Shown here: one piece after another, positions 63,301 to 64,000 of the stretch
How positions within the stretch are numbered: position 1 is the first letter of the stretch
How the letters are laid out: each line of letters opens with the position of its first letter
DNA from: an uncultured Clostridia bacterium
GTDB lineage: Bacteria; Bacillota; Clostridia; Oscillospirales; Ruminococcaceae
DNA: 64,000 nt
Reading direction: 5' to 3'
Assembly (NCBI GenBank): GCA_944388075.1
Contig: CALXHI010000028.1
Coordinates: forward strand, 62,001 to 126,000
Position numbers and translations under genes: made by a program
The notes under the pieces: generated by a model
Told to the model about the DNA's origin: nothing
Database searches by the model: none
Seen by the model: the letters and a program-made list of their open reading frames with translations, nothing else

Positions 63301-64000
63301 TTGCAAAGCCTCGTGTGCTGATTCCGGTATTCCCCGGCACGAACTGCGAATATGATACCGCAAGAGCCTTTGCCCGTGCCGGTGCAAAGCCGGAAATCCT
63401 CGTCATCCGCAACCTCAGTGCACAGGATATCGAGGAGTCCGTACAGGCAGCCGTGAAAGCCATCCGCAATGCACAGATTGTCATGCTGCCCGGCGGCTTC
63501 TCCGGCGGTGACGAGCCGGACGGCTCCGGCAAGTTCATTACCGCATTCTTCCGCAATCCGCAGGTGACAGAGGAAATCCATACCCTGCTGAAAAATCGTG
63601 ACGGTCTGATGCTCGGTATCTGCAACGGCTTCCAGGCATTGATTAAGCTCGGCCTTGTCCCCTACGGCGAAATCACCGAAATGTGTGACAATTCCCCGAC
63701 CTTGACCTTCAATACCATCGCCCGCCACCAGAGCATGATGGTTACGACTCGCATTGCTTCCAACAAATCGCCTTGGCTGCAAAGCAGTCAGGTTAGCGAT
63801 CTGCATACCGTTGCCATTTCCCATGGTGAAGGTCGTTTCATCGCCTCCGAATCGCTGATTCAGCGCATGGCAAACAACGGTCAGATTGCAACGCAGTATG
63901 TCGACCTAAACGGCACACCGACCATGGATATTCGCTTCAACCCGAACGGCTCGATTGATGCCATCGAGGGTATTACCTCGCCGGACGGCAGAGTCCTCGG
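60396..64000 (+). CDS. purL: Phosphoribosylformylglycinamidine synthase, single chain (3' end beyond window)
   Basis: Purine biosynthesis: converts FGAR to FGAM using ATP and glutamine. The fused form: an N-terminal PurS-like region, the synthase domains (TYWSDHCRHTTFLT; FKNETHNHPTEIEPFGGAAT; SIGGKDSMSGTF) and a C-terminal glutaminase (VLIPVFPGTNCEYDTA; GICNGFQALIKLG with Cys1076; AISHGEGRF). About 1201 residues are present with few missing, judging from the family's length. Start ATG 60396 after GGAGG, 7 bases past mtaB. Confidence 0.96.
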   Translation, partial: MAVYRIYTEKKPQFAVEAQSVLADLRTALRLDVLNIRILNRYDADHIEAEDFQRAIPTVFSEPAVDYVYETLPMLSNQERIFAVEYLPGQFDQRADSCEQCIQILNGKERCRVRNARIYIVSGSITDAEFERLKKYLINPVESREASLETVDTLDTNYVIPTTVQTLDGFTALDEAGLQAFLKDYALAMDLDDIKFCQSYFRDTEHRDPTITEIRMIDTYWSDHCRHTTFLTTIDKTEIATPYIKDTFEDYLRIRKELGRDAKPITLMDMATMAMRKLKADGKIPALDESEEINACSVKIKVETNNGTEDWILMFKNETHNHPTEIEPFGGAATCLGGAIRDPLSGRSYVYQAMRVTGAANPLVPVADTMPGKLPQRKITVGAANGYSSYGNQIGLATGHVAEIYHPGYVAKRLEIGAVVGAAPAENIRREAPVPGDVIILLGGKTGRDGCGGATGSSKSHTLESLTHCGAEVQKGNAPEERKLQRLFRDPKVTRLIKRCNDFGAGGVSVAIGELTDGLDIDLNAVPKKYDGLDGTELAISESQERMAVVVAAEDVAAFMQAAAQENLLATVVAVATDTNRLRMNWNGKTIVDLSREFLNSNGAEKHTDIVAATPIALSVTARYEDTPEGWKDLMSDLNICSQKGLVEKFDSTIGAGTVLMPFGGVYQLTPSQAMAAKIPVLSGETSTCSIMGWGFHPTISEQSPYHGAMMAVIESVAKVVAAGGSWHQCWLTFQEYFERTQNNPKRWGKPFSALLGAFKAQLELSCASIGGKDSMSGTFEDVDVPPTLVSFAVSVADSNRVISTEFKSAGNTVIRIAPQYDSNRLPDWDSVRACFDAVEQLISEGRANAIWTVSTGGVAEGIAKMAFGNHIGFEFTKQLPDKVLFTPCVGSFLIELNGTAKDGEEVIGRTTEGYMIYSDVYTINLETLQKAWEGKLESVFPCRIKTDLAAITPYSFSAERRVMPSIKVAKPRVLIPVFPGTNCEYDTARAFARAGAKPEILVIRNLSAQDIEESVQAAVKAIRNAQIVMLPGGFSGGDEPDGSGKFITAFFRNPQVTEEIHTLLKNRDGLMLGICNGFQALIKLGLVPYGEITEMCDNSPTLTFNTIARHQSMMVTTRIASNKSPWLQSSQVSDLHTVAISHGEGRFIASESLIQRMANNGQIATQYVDLNGTPTMDIRFNPNGSIDAIEGITSPDGRVL

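Overview
The window looks like chromosome of a cellulosome-forming gut Ruminococcus (Bacillota, Oscillospiraceae). The evidence is a secreted GH48 cellulase with a C-terminal dockerin, Firmicute gene orders (yicC-remA-gmk-rpoZ-priA-def-fmt; cdaA-cdaR), split transketolase, AdhE, and a base composition slightly above half G+C. A Ruminococcus champanellensis-like organism fits best, but this is inference from gene content, not a database match.

Layout. 1-6782: a minus-strand housekeeping operon (yicC, remA, gmk, rpoZ, priA, a DUF4846 protein, def, fmt; fmt is cut by the window edge). 6810-9572: GH48-dockerin with its own promoter, long leader and terminator. 9995-14886: a Gld-type ABC system (ATPase, permease, GldG-like, DUF4340). 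At the GldG/DUF4340 junction a 155-bp tandem duplication has made an extra 52-residue two-helix ORF. 14899-19729: an operon with a membrane protein, a patatin-like lipase and a GH3 glucosidase. 19970-24688: cwlD amidase facing sbcDC.

24794-34412 is a complete type II-A CRISPR-Cas locus. It has 50 repeats and 49 spacers, an array promoter overlapping the csn2 stop codon, csn2, cas2, cas1 and a catalytically intact 1365-aa cas9 (all minus strand), and a divergent tracrRNA with promoter and terminator. Several spacers are variants of one another and differ only at synonymous codon positions, so their phage reading frames can be inferred. The trailer end of the array runs towards sbcDC with no visible terminator.

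34627-37061: cdaA-cdaR (c-di-AMP). 37090-47768: a transporter, split transketolase, GNAT, an APH-like kinase, AdhE, beta and gamma subunits of a sodium-pumping decarboxylase, and an SNF-family symporter. 47815-55088: pspA, a VanY/LdcB-like protein lacking its zinc ligands, a DUF3343/cysteine desulfurase pair, a PP2C phosphatase, an ArsC/Spx-like protein and a class B PBP. 55390-64000: a TPM/zinc-ribbon pair, an HPr-like protein without the phospho-histidine, mtaB and single-chain purL (cut by the right edge).

Four copies of a roughly 174-bp MITE with inverted ends and flanking TA dinucleotides are scattered at 19763, 37992, 44106 and 55190. No transposase, tRNA or rRNA gene was recognised.
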